Shown: in pieces, positions 1 to 13,554 of the stretch | Layout of the letters: each line of letters starts with the position of its first letter | Numbering within the stretch: the first letter of the stretch is position 1 | Assembly: GCA_030562195.1 (NCBI GenBank) | Contig: JAUJPP010000012.1 | Location: forward strand, 14,384,001-14,448,000 | Direction of reading: 5' to 3' | From: Nipponacmea schrenckii | Lineage: Eukaryota; Mollusca; Gastropoda; Lottiidae | Length of the DNA: 64,000 nt | Translations under genes and position numbers: made by a program | Notes under the pieces: model-generated | Database searches by the model: none | What the model saw: the letters and a program-made list of their open reading frames with translations, nothing else | What the model was told of the DNA's origin: nothing

Positions 1-838
1 TAAAAGGGGACATTCCAGTATCCATATTATAAATATCCAACAAAGAGTATAGCAAAATTTGCAGACGACACTTTTCAACGAAGAAATATAAGCAGACGTC
101 CAAAGTTTCGACGTGTAGCAGACGATACTGTGTCTACGTCTTTACCAGTAGTTACAATAGTAGTTAAACCAAGTGTATTTAAATGACAGAAGTCTGTACT
201 CGTCAAACACTATCAGTTAAATGACTCAATATATCTCACCAACACTAGTTTATATATAAACTTTATATATAGACAGACACAGTATATATATGTACAACAC
301 ATAAAATTCTCACGGGCAAATGACGCCGATATGTTGCCTTCCCTTACGTACGTACGTTAATGTGATCCACCGTTACTCCACTGCAGGGTAATTCGCTGTC
401 ACATCGCTCATTAGAAGAAACACACAATGCTGAAAGATTGAATGGCTTGCTTAATGATTTCCGCTTAGCCAATCAAAACAGAGAATTGAACGATAATGAC
501 TAGCAGACTGAACCATTATGAGCCAATAGGGGTGAGAGCTAGCTAGACTGTCTGTGTTTTCATTTTGAAGAGCGGGAAACACGGAACACATGTTGTGTGG
601 AATAATCGGGCGTGTAGAGGATAGCAATGGAAGAATCAACAGAACTAGCTAATTACCGGTACACGGGATGAATGTTTTGATCAATAGCAATTTACTAGCT
701 GTAATATGGCTAGATTGGAAGGCAAATGGAAAAATATTATACATGAATAGCTCATTTTCTATGACCGTTATAAATGGACAAACGGGTTTGATGTTAACTT
801 CCGAATTAAAGTCTCAGTTGCGTAGTGTCAGTGATTCC
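1..838. other. Non-coding, no feature recognised
   Basis: AT-rich, apparently unique sequence. Short open frames on either strand have no recognisable domain. A TA-rich stretch lies around 245-290. No repeat unit, splice-bounded exon or RNA gene was seen. Confidence 0.6.
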
Positions 839-1405
839 TGATGTTGCCATTCTTGAACCACAATAGACAAGAACTCGTGGCCTTTAAACAACCAATATAT
901 TGAAGTCTCAATTGCAGAATGTCATTAGGCATTTATGTTGATATTCTTGAACCACATAAGACAAGAACTTGTGGTATTTTAACAATCATTATATTGAAGT
1001 CTCGATTGCAGAATGTCATTTGGGTATTGATGTTGTCATTCTTGAACAACATTAGACAAGAACTTGTGGTCTTTAACAACCACTATTTTGTTATCTCAAT
1101 TGCAGAATATCATTGGGTATTGATGTTGTCATTCTTGTACCACATTAGACAAGAACTTGTGGTCTTTAACAACCACTATTTTGTAATCTCTATTGCAGAA
1201 TGTCATTGTATATTGATGTTGTCATTCTTGAACCACATTAGACAAGAACTTGTGGTCTTTAACATCCACTATTTTGTAATCTCTATTGCACGATGGCATT
1301 AGGTACTGATGTTGTCATTCTTGAACCACATTAGACAAGAACTTGTGGTCTTTAACATCCACTATTTTGTAACCTCTATTGCACAATGTCATTCTTGAAC
1401 CACAT
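839..1405. repeat. 93-bp tandem repeat, about 6 copies
   Basis: The phrase 'tattgatgttgtcattcttg' and its variants recur at about 1025, 1118, 1211 and 1304, an exact 93-bp period, with degenerate copies on both sides. Because 93 is a multiple of three, one frame stays open across the array (919-1302) and gives a repetitive hydrophobic peptide. That frame is a by-product of periodicity and not a gene. Confidence 0.92.
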
Positions 1406-2655
1406 TCAAAGAGCAATTTAAATGGTTCCCAAGTGCAGAGTGTCACCCAAATGTAAAAGGTTGTGAGTTATAATGTAAATTTCGGTATCATAATGAAATG
1501 ATTTAATCGTGAATCTTACAAGTGTTTCCAATCAACACATGACATTTTCGTCAAACCAAAGAATTGTAATGAATAACTGAATGAACAAAAAGGCATAGTA
1601 CATATTAAAAACGACAATTAGCTTAAAATAATTGAGTGTAATAGATAAAACTATAAGAGAGACTGGGAGCATCGTTATAAAGACAACAAGAGGCAAGATT
1701 TACAATCAAGAGGCATAGTTTAAAAGACTACAAGAAGTATAATTCAAAGAGGCATAGTTAAAAAGACGACAAGAGGCCCGTGGTTTGAAGAATATTTGTC
1801 ATTAGAAAAAAATTCAGGGAGAAGAAGAACAAATCAGGGACGAATGAAAGAATAGGGTAAACAAATTCAATGGTCCTTGGCTAGGCGAAGTTGTGTTTAT
1901 TCCCCAGGTTTTTATCATTAGAAAATACATATTACCGTAACGAATGCTCCAATCATTTGGCTAACGATGGCAATTGGTGTGAGAGTCTCACACGTGATCC
2001 GTTAATTAAAATTCCTTGATTAAACTGGAAGGATGGGTGAAGCAATCAAGTTAGGATTTCTTTTTCTAATACTGTTCGCCCCGTGGCCTGTACAAATTCA
2101 CTCTCATTAGCCATTTCACCTCGTTTCATGCGCCTTTTTTTCTTCATTAAAAACACCGTTTGAAGGCTTCAACTAAAGCCTGTTCAAATATAGGAGACCA
2201 AATTCTCATTTGGAAAACTAATGAAGCAAACCAACTCAGCCTTTTCGTTACTGGGAAGTTTTAAATTGATTTGAAATCCCCCCAACACACTGCATAAAAC
2301 AGATTAAATACTTGAAAGCTGCCTGGATTAAATTTGAATTGCTTGGGTTTCCTTTTAGGTGCAATTAATTTTTTAGTTAATGCATTATAGCTTTCGGAGG
2401 ACTTAGCGGGCGAGTACTAATTGTGTCACAGCGAGACACCTACGTAAGTTCTTCGCTAAAAAATGGAACTATAAATGACATTCATATACGGTCATGCCCC
2501 TTATTGGTCTAATGAAGACGTGCTGCTTACATCATGTGGTGAGTCACGAGGATAATTTTGCAAGAGATTTGAGAAATGTTATTAAAAACCAATGCTAAGA
2601 AGAACCTTCGAATAAACGCTGAACGTTCAGGTGAAATTCAATGGAATTTTACGTC
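1406..2655. other. Non-coding, minor short repeats
   Basis: No exon or known element was recognised. Between about 1670 and 1785 the phrases 'agaggcatagtt' and 'agacgacaagaggc' recur irregularly, suggesting a small decayed tandem repeat. The remainder appears unique. Confidence 0.5.
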
Positions 2656-3030
2656 CTGATTTGAAATTTTGCTATCTGTCACATCAACCTTAATTTAAAG
2701 TTGTAAAGCGGTAGTTTTCCTATCTAACACTTCATCTTTAAACTGCTTTTTTTCAAATTTGTAAAATATCACCTATCCTATCTGGCACATCACCATTTAA
2801 TTTTGTGATTGGGCACGTTTCCTATCTGGGAGATTGTCTTTAAACTTTAATTTCATATTTAAAAATTATTAATAAGAATCTTTCTTATATGGGGTGACAC
2901 CTTTTAACAGTTCAAATTTGTTAATTGCCATCTCCACCATCTGGAACGTTTCCTTCAACCATCTTTTTCAAATTTAAAAATAAGCACCCTTCCCATCTGG
3001 TATATCTCCTTTAAAATTCAATTTCATGTT
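2656..3030. repeat. Degenerate tandem repeat, about 65-75 bp
   Basis: Variants of 'cctatctggcacatc', each followed by 'tttaaa', recur at about 2672, 2720, 2777, 2820, 2938 and 2995 with drifting spacing. This is an old, decayed array. I see no coding potential. Confidence 0.55.
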
Positions 3031-3655
3031 TTAGATGTTATCACAATGTAACGCTACGGTAATGTTTTTCCATGGTACATCGTATTTTACTCATAATACG
3101 TGTCGAAAGCATTATTTTCATTATTATATTGACAATTTTTACCACAGAAATACATCTCTTACCATTTTATAACGATTAGATCGCAGCACGCTGGATTTTC
3201 CGGAAACAGCGTTTTTAAGACACCGAAGGTGGTGAAGTTTTAAGGGACACTGTCATCGAAATTTCAACGAGGATTTAAAATTTACATTATTTCAAATGGT
3301 ATATTGATGCTCAGTTGTAAATTTCATCATGTAGTTTGATCTTCTTGATAACGATAAGAGAATGCCGTAGCAGTATTAATAAACAATAGTTGTAACCAAG
3401 AAAGACTTCTTCTGTGTTATTCTTAATAGAGTTTTGTGTCTCTAATCTCCACCCAATGGAATTAACGTTAATTTGCCTAAAAACCGTTAACTATTTGCAT
3501 AATATAAATGTAGACCTTCATCAAATTATAATTTCGAATCCCTTCAGACAAATTTTCATTTTCAATTTTATCAGTAAATAAGAAATGCTAAATTTTATTC
3601 TTTTATTTTATGTCATATTTTTTTGCGGACATTATAAGACAAGACCTCTTTCTAA
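3031..3655. other. Non-coding, no feature recognised
   Basis: AT-rich sequence with no open frame of note and no repeat family that I can match elsewhere in the window. Confidence 0.5.
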
Positions 3656-3900
3656 TAAAATAGAGTTTTCCCGTCCGCCTGTGGACCAATGAAGGCGAGC
3701 AACGCCTTGCAGTGGGTACTGCGGGAAAATTTGTCAAGAAAATGGCCTTCACTCCGATCTCCAACCATCAACGAATTTTAACGTGATAGGCGTGTAACAG
3801 GGGTTTAGGTTCATTGTCCTATCTGAAAGACGAAATTCGTTTGGTTTTTTTCCATGTCAGTCTATCCAAACGGGATCAATAACAGAAGAGTTTTATGTCC
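3656..3900 (-). mobile_element. Old degenerate copy of the window's main SINE family
   Basis: The order of blocks matches the well-preserved copy at 10717-11082. There is a 'gttttcccgtcc' block, 'aatgaaggcgagcaacgcc', 'gcagtgggtactgcggg', 'ccaaccatcaacgaatttt', 'aacgtgatagg', 'ggtttaggttcattgtcc' and 'ccatgtcagtc'. The tRNA-derived head is not recognisable. Substitutions and small indels throughout suggest an old insertion. Confidence 0.7.
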
Positions 3901-6109
3901 TCCGATTTTTTTCTTATAAGCCTTGCAACCTCTATTGGTGAGAGAGATAGGGCGGAAAGGCTCCAAAAATGCGGCTGCCGGCCACAGGATATTCTTTCAG
4001 CCGGAGACTGCAATATTTTTCCCATTGATTAGAAAGTTGTATAAATAAAGAGTTTTAATATGTCGTTGCGATCATCAAGCATTATTTTTACTCGTTAGAA
4101 AATTATATATGAATCACTTTGTCAACAGCCCAGACAGCAAATAGCACTTAATTTAAATACATCTAAATTGCTTCGACAAATATGAATCGAACACAACACG
4201 GTATTTTCATAACAACTTATTAATTTAATCATGCATTTTGTATAAAACACGCTTAAAACGTCAGACGGCGATGCATGCAGCAGGCAGATAGCGGAATAGT
4301 TTTTTAATGACCATATTTAGCTGATGCTTTTTTCATATTTTTTTAGATAAAAGGGGTTACAAGTTTAATTGTTATTAAAATTTATTCTTTTATGAGATTT
4401 TCGTGAATCACGCAAATTGACTTCAGCGTCGAAAACAGCATTTCCTACTTTCGTTTTAATTAAATTATTATCGAAGGCGTAGATTAATTTCGTTGATTGC
4501 TAAAAGCGCTCTTTAAACGGAACGTAAACTAAAAAAAACTGCAATAAAATGCGATTTGAGATAATTTACAATGCACTGACGTTTATAATACGTTAATGGT
4601 CTGATTAGATTAGCCAAGGGAGGTAATATCGTTCATATTTTCTTAAATATTACAGACTACGACTAACTTTCTGAAAGGCAAGTGTATCTTTCACCATCAT
4701 TCATTTTCTACCACGCAGTCTGATACCTTACACAATGTGTGAATTCTTCAGCAATTCAATCGAGCAAAATCTTTGAATTTTAAAGACTTTAAATAATGGG
4801 ATCGAATAATATATAAGGAGCTTATTGCCAGAACAGCGGCTTCAACCTACTCTTTTTCGAAAATAATAATAGTCCAAAATGATGGTGGCCGTGACTCAGA
4901 TACACATAAACAAGTTAATAAAATCTTTTTACATTCCCTTTAATAATCGTTGCATATTAATCAGAATTATATGATTACGTTGTTTTTACAATATAAATAT
5001 TATTATAATATAATATTACGGAATGATTGGATTATGATAATCCTATAATCCCTTAATGTTAAAATATGAGAGATTACCTATAACTTGAGAGGTTTTGGAT
5101 TTTGTCACCACAATCTCATTATGTTCTAACATTAAAGTCAAGCCAATCTCAAAAACTGCAAATCATATTTTAGGGGTGTTTGCGATAGCGACGTCACAAA
5201 ACGCTTAGTTCAGATGTAAAATCACAGAGTTATGACTGAAAATTGTCTCTAATACACATAAACTGTTTAGAAAACCCCATTACAATCACTTTTAACTTGT
5301 CCTGAAAATACTGGTTTTAGAATATCTTAGGTCGGATACAGTAATGATTTTCTGCGTTAAATCTGTTAAAAGTTGATATAAATACAGACCACTATACATC
5401 CCTTACAACAGAAAATTGATCACTGTCTGTGATACTAGATATTTTGGTTTGTATTTTCAACTTCTCTTTGACAGGAGATTTTCACACGAACATTTTGTGC
5501 TATAAGTCGATGGAAGGATCCTTTCAGATAACTTTGATTATACGCAAATATAAATCGGTCAAATTACTTCAAGAAAGTATGCTTTTAAAGTAATGGATTA
5601 CACAAAAACAAGTCGAAATTCAAACATAACATAAATATACATTCTTAGTGTCAACTTAACTTCCAAACCTTTTCTTCGTCTGATACGTTAAGACAATGGA
5701 CACGAAATTTATCTAATCAAAAGTCCTTTGAAAGCTAATTAAATCCATCCCCCTTAAACCATTTACTATAATTAAGTCTATTGTCGTGCGACAATGGAAG
5801 CAAATTGTTTGTAAACGTGACAAATCAAGTACGAGATGTATTTGATAAATCGAGTGCGGACTTGGATGGACTTGGTTGAAAGGCTATCTGATGTCTGTGC
5901 TAATGGAAAATCATCCAGCGATAAGAAATGAAAGAACAATGAACGTGAATTGAGTAGTGAATAGACTGATTAAGGCAATGTAATTTACTCTCAAACGCCA
6001 TTAATTCGAATTGAATCCGACTTATAATGAGATTAGCTTTTATTACAGCTTAGATACAAAATCAATGCATATTCTTCTAAGATAAATTAATGATATTTCA
6101 TGACTTAGG
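3901..6109. other. Non-coding, one SINE scrap
   Basis: Mostly unique AT-rich DNA without exons that I can support. Positions about 4814-4860 match the SINE segment 'acagcgg..cctactctttttcg'. Around 5245-5290 the phrase 'aatacacataaactgtttagaaaa' resembles the inverted end of MITE family C described at 10692. Nothing else was recognised. Confidence 0.5.
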
Positions 6110-7845
6110 TTGGTCTATATGATAGAATGAAATTGATTGGTCTATATGATAAAATGAAATTGATGATAGAATGAAATTGATTGGTCTATATGATAAAATA
6201 AAAATTGGTTGTTCTTTAATATAGAATGAAATGATATTTGTTGGTCCTATATGATAGAATGAAATTAGGTGGTCTATATGAAAGAATGAAATGAAATTGG
6301 TTGGTCTATATGATAAAATGAAATGAAATTGGTTGGTCTTTATGACAGAATGAAATTGGTTGGTCTATATGATAAAATGAAATGAAATTGGTTGGTCTAT
6401 AATATGATAGAATGAAATGAAATTGGTTGGTCTATAATATGATAGAATGAAATGAAATTGGTTGGTCTATAATATGATAGAATGAAATGAAATTGGTTGG
6501 TCTATAATATGATAGAATGAAATGAAATTGGTTGGTCTATAATATGATAGAATGAAATTGGTTGGTCTATAGGCCTATGATAGAATTAAATTGGGTGGTC
6601 TATATGATAGAATGAAATTGGTTGGTCTATATGATAGAATGAAATTGGTTGGTCTATATGATAAATGAAATTGGTTGGTCTATATGATAAAATGAAATTG
6701 GTTGGTCTATATGATAGAAAGAAATTTAGTTGGTCTATAGGCCTATGATAGAATGAAATTGGGTGGTCTATATGATAAAATGAAATTGGTTGTTCTTTAA
6801 TATAGAATGAAATGATATTTGTTGGTCTATATGATAGAATGAAATTGGGTAGTCTATGTGATAGAATGAAGTTGGGTGGTCTATATGATAGAATGGAATG
6901 AAATTGGTTGGTCTATATGATAGAATGGAATGAAATTGGTTGGTCTATATGATAGAATGGAAATGAAATTTGGTGGTCTATATGATAGAATGAAATGAAA
7001 TTGGTTGGTCTATAATATGATAGAAAGAAATTTAGTTGGTCTATAGGCCTATGATAGAATGAAATTGGTTGGTCTATATGATAAAATGAAATTGGTTGGT
7101 CTATATGATAGAAAGAAATTTAGTTGGTCTATAGGCCTATGATAGAATGGAATTGGGTGGTCTATATGATAAAATGAAATTGGTTGTTCTTTAATATAGA
7201 ATGAAATGATATTTGTTGATCTATATGATAGAATGAAATTGGGTGGTCTATGTGATAGAATGAAATTGGGTGGTCTATATGATAGAATGGAATGAAATTG
7301 GTTGGTCTATATGATAGAATGGAATGAAATTGGTTGGTCTATATGATAGAATGAAATTGGGTGGTCTATGTGATAGAATGAAATTGGTTGGTCCATATGA
7401 TAGAATGGAATGAAATTGGTTGGTCTATAATATGATAGAATGGAATGAAATTGGTTGGTCTATATGATAGAATGGAATGAAATTAGTTGGTCTATATGAT
7501 AGAATGAAATGAAATTCGGTGGTCTATAATATGATGGAATGAAATGAAATTTGGTGGTCTATAATATGATAGAATGAAATAAAATTCGGTGGTCTATAAT
7601 ATGATGGAATGAAATGAAATTTGGTGGTCTATAATATGATAGAATGAAATGAAATTGGGTGGTCTATAATATGATAGAATGAAATGAAATTGGGTGGTCT
7701 ATAATATGATAGAATGAAATGAAATTGGGTGGTCTATAATATGATAGAATGAAATGAAATTGGGTGGTCTATAATATGATAGAATGGAATGAAATTGGGT
7801 GGTCTATAATATGATAGAATGAAATGAAATTGGGTGGTCTATACA
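6110..7845. repeat. Large minisatellite, unit about 23-33 bp
   Basis: About 1.7 kb is built from variants of 'gatagaatgaaattggttgg' followed by 'tctatat'. Some units carry an extra 'gaaat', and others replace 'ggt' with 'ggg'. A longer variant containing 'tgttctttaatatagaatg' recurs at about 6210, 6791 and 7185, so blocks of units have been copied together. The right end (about 7500-7840) is the most homogeneous part and is probably the youngest. Confidence 0.95.
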
Positions 7846-9789
7846 TAATTCTACAGTAAAATACACTTTATAGGAAACACACTTTGTAGGAAATCACATT
7901 CTACAGGCAAATACATAATATCTTTTGTAGGAAATCACACTATGAAGAATACAAACTATACAGAGCAAACAGACAAAGTCTTGAATGAATGAAAGAATGA
8001 GATACAAGACTACATCAGTGAAATTACATGAAATAAAAGACATGAATGAATGAAAATAATACCTATATGAAACAAAGCCTTTAAGAATAAAAATGGCGTC
8101 TAAAGAACAATTAAAGATATCTTTACAAATTGCTAGTTAAAAAGCTTTTCATTTATGATTTAATTGTTTATCTTGACATTTCACGTTTTTAACACTATTA
8201 TTTTTGTTTGCTCTCTAATAATTAAAATTAAAAGCAAAACATCAGGGTTAAAATGGGTAAAGTATTTTGTAATTAGATGAGCATTAATTCAGGCATTTAA
8301 TTAGTATTTACATTGAAAATAAAACGTGATTTTGTTGAACAAAGGTTAATTCCTCTCGAAAGACCATATATACTGTTTTACAATTGTGTATGTATTAAAC
8401 TTCATGCCCTGTATGTCTCTTGCAATCTGCCATGCTATTATCAATAAAAAGATTAATAAAAAGATTAGTTATGATGAAAACATAATCTACTTTCAATTGC
8501 GTCACTACTTAACTCGAGCCTTAAGTTTCATATTTCAGTTTGAATGTGTAATGAATGAACATTGAAATTGCACGAATGTTACAGATTTTGGAAAATATTG
8601 TTATTTCAGAATAATATAGCACCTCTATTTAACCATTTACACTTGCATTAAACTGTGGGACTACGCTAGTTGCCACTTACGTTTTTGAGATTTTTATTAT
8701 AATGAGCTAATATAGAGGTATATATTAAAATTGAAAAGTGGGTGTTCGAGGGTTGAATTGTAATAGTCTTTATAACTGCTAGAACTGTATGAAATTGCAG
8801 TTAATCATCAAATATACCTTAAACAGGAATTTCACTATATGTGTATGTTGTAGTCTCAAGAGAAGACATTCGTCAAAACAATTAATGATTTTCCATTGAA
8901 ACTAAAACAAAATTCAAAAGAATAAAACAAATCCGATTTTTAGGCATAGTTGGTTTATCATTTGAATTCGTTTTGAAAACGAAGAACCCAACATTAAAGA
9001 TATGATCAATAAACAAAGATATCTTTATAATTCTTAAGACAGAAGGAAGGAAACCAGCATATTTTACAAAGATGACAATATAGGTTTTCGGTATTGCCCT
9101 ACAAGATAAAAATGCACCCAACAAATCCACCAAAATGAGGTGATTCATCAGCAGAGACTAAAACATTTTAAAGGCAGAGATTGAATACTCCAAGTCGCCT
9201 TCAAACTAAAATCGAAGAATCCTTTGGAAAACTAATTGAGAAAATCACCAATTACCAACAATCAGAAAGCGATCTGTAGAATAAAACGTCCATCGGACTC
9301 GGCAACATTATCCATCATTCCTATTCATTGATTCTTCATCTGACGATAATTTGTGGTCGGTTCTTGTTCGAGACAAGTGTTTCCAAAGCCAATTAGTGTT
9401 TATGTTATCTCTAAATAGGATCTCAGTGGTGGGTTCGATTTGTCCTTCCATTACAAATGCATACCAAGAAAAGATAACTGACGATAACAACTAGTCTGAC
9501 CATACATACTGGTGAAGATCTGTCCATAATAACTCTTTCATACAATTTTGACGTATATGAGAAGGGGGAGAAAATCAGGCCTGTTCTATCTATTTTGTTA
9601 ATTCAAAATGGCTCTGAATACATTGAAACAACCAACAAAATTAGTTGCCTTAGGCAACAGGTAAACATATTTCTAAAACCAGACAGCAAACAAGCCAAGC
9701 ACACAGAAAGAAATGAAACCTTCTAAAGTTGAAAATCATATTAATTCAAGTCAAAACTGACATAGATATATCAAATCTAAAATGATGAT
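7846..9789. other. Non-coding, minor repeats near the left end
   Basis: Between about 7850 and 7960 the phrase 'taggaaatcaca' recurs loosely. The remainder is AT-rich with short open frames (for example 8882-9148 and 9308-9490, - strand) that show no domain, codon signal or splice context that I recognise. Confidence 0.5.
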
Positions 9790-10190
9790 GAAATCAAAAC
9801 AACTATCTAACCAACAAAACAACCATTTAGCCAACCAAACAACCACCCAACCAACCAAACAACCATCCCAAAAGCCCCACAGTCAACAACAAAAAATGAA
9901 ACAACATTGTACATTTTCAAGTCGACAAAAATGAATCAACAAACCACCAAAAGACAACAAAAGTTACCCATAAAAATTGCTTATCTTTATAGTGCTTCGG
10001 ATGCTGACGCAACCAACCAACCATACAAAACAACCAACCAACCCAAGACAACCCAAGTTATCCAAAAGTCGACAGAACCAACCAACCAAAACAGAGCCTA
10101 AGTCATCAACAGAAAGAAAAAAAATTCTATAATTTGAAATTCAGTTGAAATCAAAACGACAAAACCAACCAACCATTCAACAAACAACAT
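9790..10190. repeat. A/C-rich low-complexity tract
   Basis: The tract is dominated by 'aaccaaccaaacaacca'-type sequence, an irregular AACC-like microsatellite that alternates with unique sequence. A 64-codon frame at 9907-10101 is Thr/Gln/Asn-rich only because of this composition. Confidence 0.75.
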
Positions 10191-10691
10191 GGCGTATATC
10201 AGCTCGTCAATGATGAATGATTTTCCTCTTTAATCAATTCTAATATCCATCAAGTAAATCAGATATTGTTATTGGTATCTTTTGTAATTTATTAGTTAAT
10301 ATTGCCCTTGCGTGCTCATATTGCCCAGTTAGTGATCAATCCTAGCTTAAACTAGTTCGGAAAATCAAATAGTTGGTGAACTAATTAATTAAAAGCTAAA
10401 TTTAGAAACTTAGCCGATAACAGAGAGAGGTATTATTGTTCATGTAGGTGTCCAAAGAGAATGCTGGTCAATGTGGAAGTCATCATAACGAAAGCCCACC
10501 TATCATTTTAAAAAAACCACAGGCCACATAGAGGTCGGCAAAAACAGACATTTCTGTAGATATTGACACATTGATGCACTTGATTATCCAGACACAAGGG
10601 TAGAAGATGGTATATGGACATGCAAGCCACTGTCAAAAAGGACACACCACGGTCTTCGTTGATATTGACAAATTGATAATTACTACTGTCA
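10191..10691. other. Non-coding, no feature recognised
   Basis: AT-rich sequence with no repeat or exon identified. Confidence 0.45.
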
Positions 10692-11330
10692 TTAGATTGT
10701 AAAGCGATTTTCTAAATGAAATGATATGAATGGAGTTTTACGTCCTACTCTTCTGCACCTTATGGGCTAATGAATACGGCAACGCCATACAGTGTGCAAT
10801 GAAGGAAATTTGCCAGGACAGCGGCATTAGCCTACTCTTTTTGCGATTTCCAACTGTCGAGGGATCTTTAACGTGCACAGCCTGTAGCACACGGGGCCTC
10901 GGTTTATTGTCCCATACGAACGACTAGACGCTTTTACCATGTCAGTCCCTCCGACCTGCATCACTGACAAGGGGAAACCGGGCTGAAAAATCCGAAAGTT
11001 CATCTCGACCTTTGCCGGGATTGAACCCTGGACCTTCAGGTTAGCGAGCCAGCGTCTAACCCACCGAGCCACCGCGGCTCCCAGCGATTTTCTAAAAATA
11101 TTTTATGTGTATCAAGGACACTGATAGCATCAATTTACACAATCCCAATTTTGCATCAGACATCATTGGTTCCTGCAATTGTACTTAAACAAGGGTTTTA
11201 TTGTCTACGTAAAAACTTAGATTCAGTGGAATTGCTGGAACAATTGCTGAACCCATCAGTGTATCTGATACACATACAAAATTAAAAAAAAAAACCTTTA
11301 ATGAGTAGGCTACAGCCTTTAGCAAAAGGG
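10692..11330. mobile_element. MITE family C, interrupted by a SINE
   Basis: The left end (10692-10716, continuing at 11097) reads 'attgtaaagcgattttctaa' and then 'tatgtgtatcaaggacactg'. The right end, about 11255-11315, contains 'cagtgtatctgatacacata' followed by an A-rich run and 'cctttaat'. These are inverted relative to each other over about 50 bp. Related ends occur at about 14270 and 56900-57045. No coding sequence is visible, so the element is non-autonomous. Confidence 0.6.
10717..11082 (-). mobile_element. Full-length tRNA-derived SINE with 14-bp target duplication
   Basis: Read on the - strand, the element starts at 11082 with a tRNA-like head. Its A box is 'ggtggctcggtggg' (near 11070) and its B box is 'gggttcaatcccgg' (near 11025). 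The body carries conserved blocks ('ctgtagc', 'ttaaagatccctcgacagtt', 'cattgcacactgtatgg'), and the 3' end is an ATTTC-type tail at 10717. The direct repeat AGCGATTTTCTAAA flanks it exactly at 10703-10716 and 11083-11096, which is typical of LINE-mediated retroposition. Short open frames across it (10730-10927 and 10827-11072) are incidental. Confidence 0.88.
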
Positions 11331-11916
11331 CCTTATATGAACCAGAAGACATGGCTGTCCACCTAGACACAGACTTGTCAATTCCTCAGAAAATTTTCAC
11401 AAGAGCCACATACTTCACACCAAATAAAGAAATCACAACCCAATTGACAAAATTCTATTTGAATTCAGAAAACAAATTGTTTATAGTGGTGCTTGGCGAA
11501 TTACACTTGAGGAGGGCCATTATAGGACTTATTCAACACTTGAAGAATACTATTTATGACATAATCAAATTTACGCCTGTATCGTCCGAGGTCGTTTCAA
11601 ACACTTCACAATAGGCGAAGGCGACGAGGTATAATTGCAATTACTGCTAATTGGTACAGAACAAATTTGCATAATTTCTATAGTCCTTTGTGGTGTTAGA
11701 CATAAATTGAAACTTTTCATCTAAAATTAAAGCGATGTTCTTTTCAAACGTCTGTTTAGAGAAATAAAAGAGAATTCAGTCAAACTTTTCAATATTCAAG
11801 GTATGTGATCATCAGGAATTTAGAATTTTATTTAACAGAACTTCAAATGTTCTTTGTGGCATTAAGAGACATTAAAATTTAAATTAACGATTTAGGACTA
11901 TAAATTTCAAAATAGG
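11331..11916. other. Non-coding, one short unrecognised ORF
   Basis: An 87-codon frame (11351-11614, +) matches no family that I recognise and has no supporting context. I treat it as chance. Otherwise the sequence is AT-rich and featureless. Confidence 0.4.
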
Positions 11917-13470
11917 ATATGTGAGAGAGACTGGTTATTTCAAATGGGATATGTGAGAGAGACTGGTTATTTCAAAACGGGATAAGTGAGAGAGACTGGT
12001 TATTTCAAAATGGGATACATGAGAGAGACTGGTTATTTCAAAATGGGATACATGAGAGAGACTGGTATTTCAAAATGGGATACGTGAGAGAGACTGGTAT
12101 TTCAAAATGGGATACATGAGAGAGACTGGTTATTTCAAAATGGGATACATGAGAGAGACTGGTATTTCAAAATGGGATACGCGAAAGAGACTGGTTATAT
12201 ATAATAGAATACAAGAGAGAGACTAGTTATTTGAAATGGGATACGTGAGAGAGACTGGTTATTTCAAAATGGGATATGTGAGAGAGACTGGTATTTCAAA
12301 ATGGGATACATGAGAGAGACTGGTATTTCAAAATGGGATACGTGAGAGAGACTGGTTATTTCAAAATGGGATACATGAGAGAGACTGGTATTTCAAAATG
12401 GGATACGTGAGAGAGACTGGTTATTTCAAAATGGGATACATGAGAGAGACTGGTTATTTCAAAATGGGATACATGAGAGAGACTGGTATTTCAAAATGGG
12501 ATACGCGAAAGAGACTGGTTATATATAATAGAATACAAGAGAGAGACTAGTTATTTGAAATGGGATACGTGAGAGAGACTGGTTATTTCAAAATGGGATA
12601 TGTGAGAGAGACTGGTATTTCAAAATGGGATACATGAGAGAGACTGGTATTTCAAAATGGGATACGTGAGAGAGACTGGTTATTTCAAAATGGGATACAT
12701 GAGAGAGACTGGTATTTCAAAATGGGATACGTGAGAGAGACTGGTTATTTCAAAATGGGATACATGAGAGAGACTGGTTATTTCAAAATGGGATACATGA
12801 GAGAGACTGGTATTTCAAAATGGGATACGCGAAAGAGACTGGTTATATATAATAGAATACAAGAGAGAGACTAGTTATTTGAAATGGGATACGTGAGAGA
12901 GACTGGTTATTTCAAAATGGGATATGTGAGAGAGACTGGTTATTTCAAAATGAGATATGTGAGAGAGACTGGTTATTTCAAAATGGGATACGCGAGAGAG
13001 ATTTGTTATCTAAAATGTGATGATGTAAAGAGACTGGTTATTTAATTAGAATACAAGACAGAGACTAGATATTCAAAAAGGGATACTGTAAAGAGACTAG
13101 TTACCGTACTTTAATAAAATACAAGAAACTGATTTTTAAGAAAGAATACAAGAGAGAGACTAGTTATTCAAAAAGGGACATGGAAGAGAGACTAGTTACT
13201 AAATATGAGATACAGGAGAGAGGATGGTTATTTAGAATTGTAAAAAGGGATAGAGACTGGTTACTTAAAAAGATATACAGGAGAAGATTAGTTATATAAA
13301 AAGGGATACTAGAGAGAGACTGGTTATATAAAAAGGGATAATGTGAGAGAGACTGGTTACTTAAATGGGGATAATATGAGAGGGGCTGGTTACTTCATAT
13401 GGGATACAGGAGAGAGACTGGTTACTTCATATGGGATACAGGAGAAAAACTGCCTATCTATAGATGACAT
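11917..13470. repeat. Minisatellite of about 32 bp with a 324-bp higher-order repeat
   Basis: Units are variants of 'tgggatacgtgagagagact' followed by 'ggttatttcaaaa', 31-33 bp long. A diverged unit beginning 'gcgaaagagactggttatat' recurs at 12181, 12505 and 12829, exactly 324 bp apart, and the intervening units match in order. That is a higher-order repeat of about ten units in three copies. From about 13000 onward the units degrade. Confidence 0.95.
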
Positions 13471-13554
13471 GCAAGATATGCAAAAAAAGCCCACACAATG
13501 GCATAATATCAGCTATTAAATATGAACACATATAATGACAAGAAAGAAACAACC

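Noticed and set aside
919..1302. 127-codon frame with repeated hydrophobic segments resembling membrane helices
   Set aside because: It coincides exactly with a 93-bp tandem array and has no other support.
11351..11614. 87-codon + strand ORF
   Set aside because: No recognisable domain, no repeat relationship and no splice context. The length is within chance for this composition.
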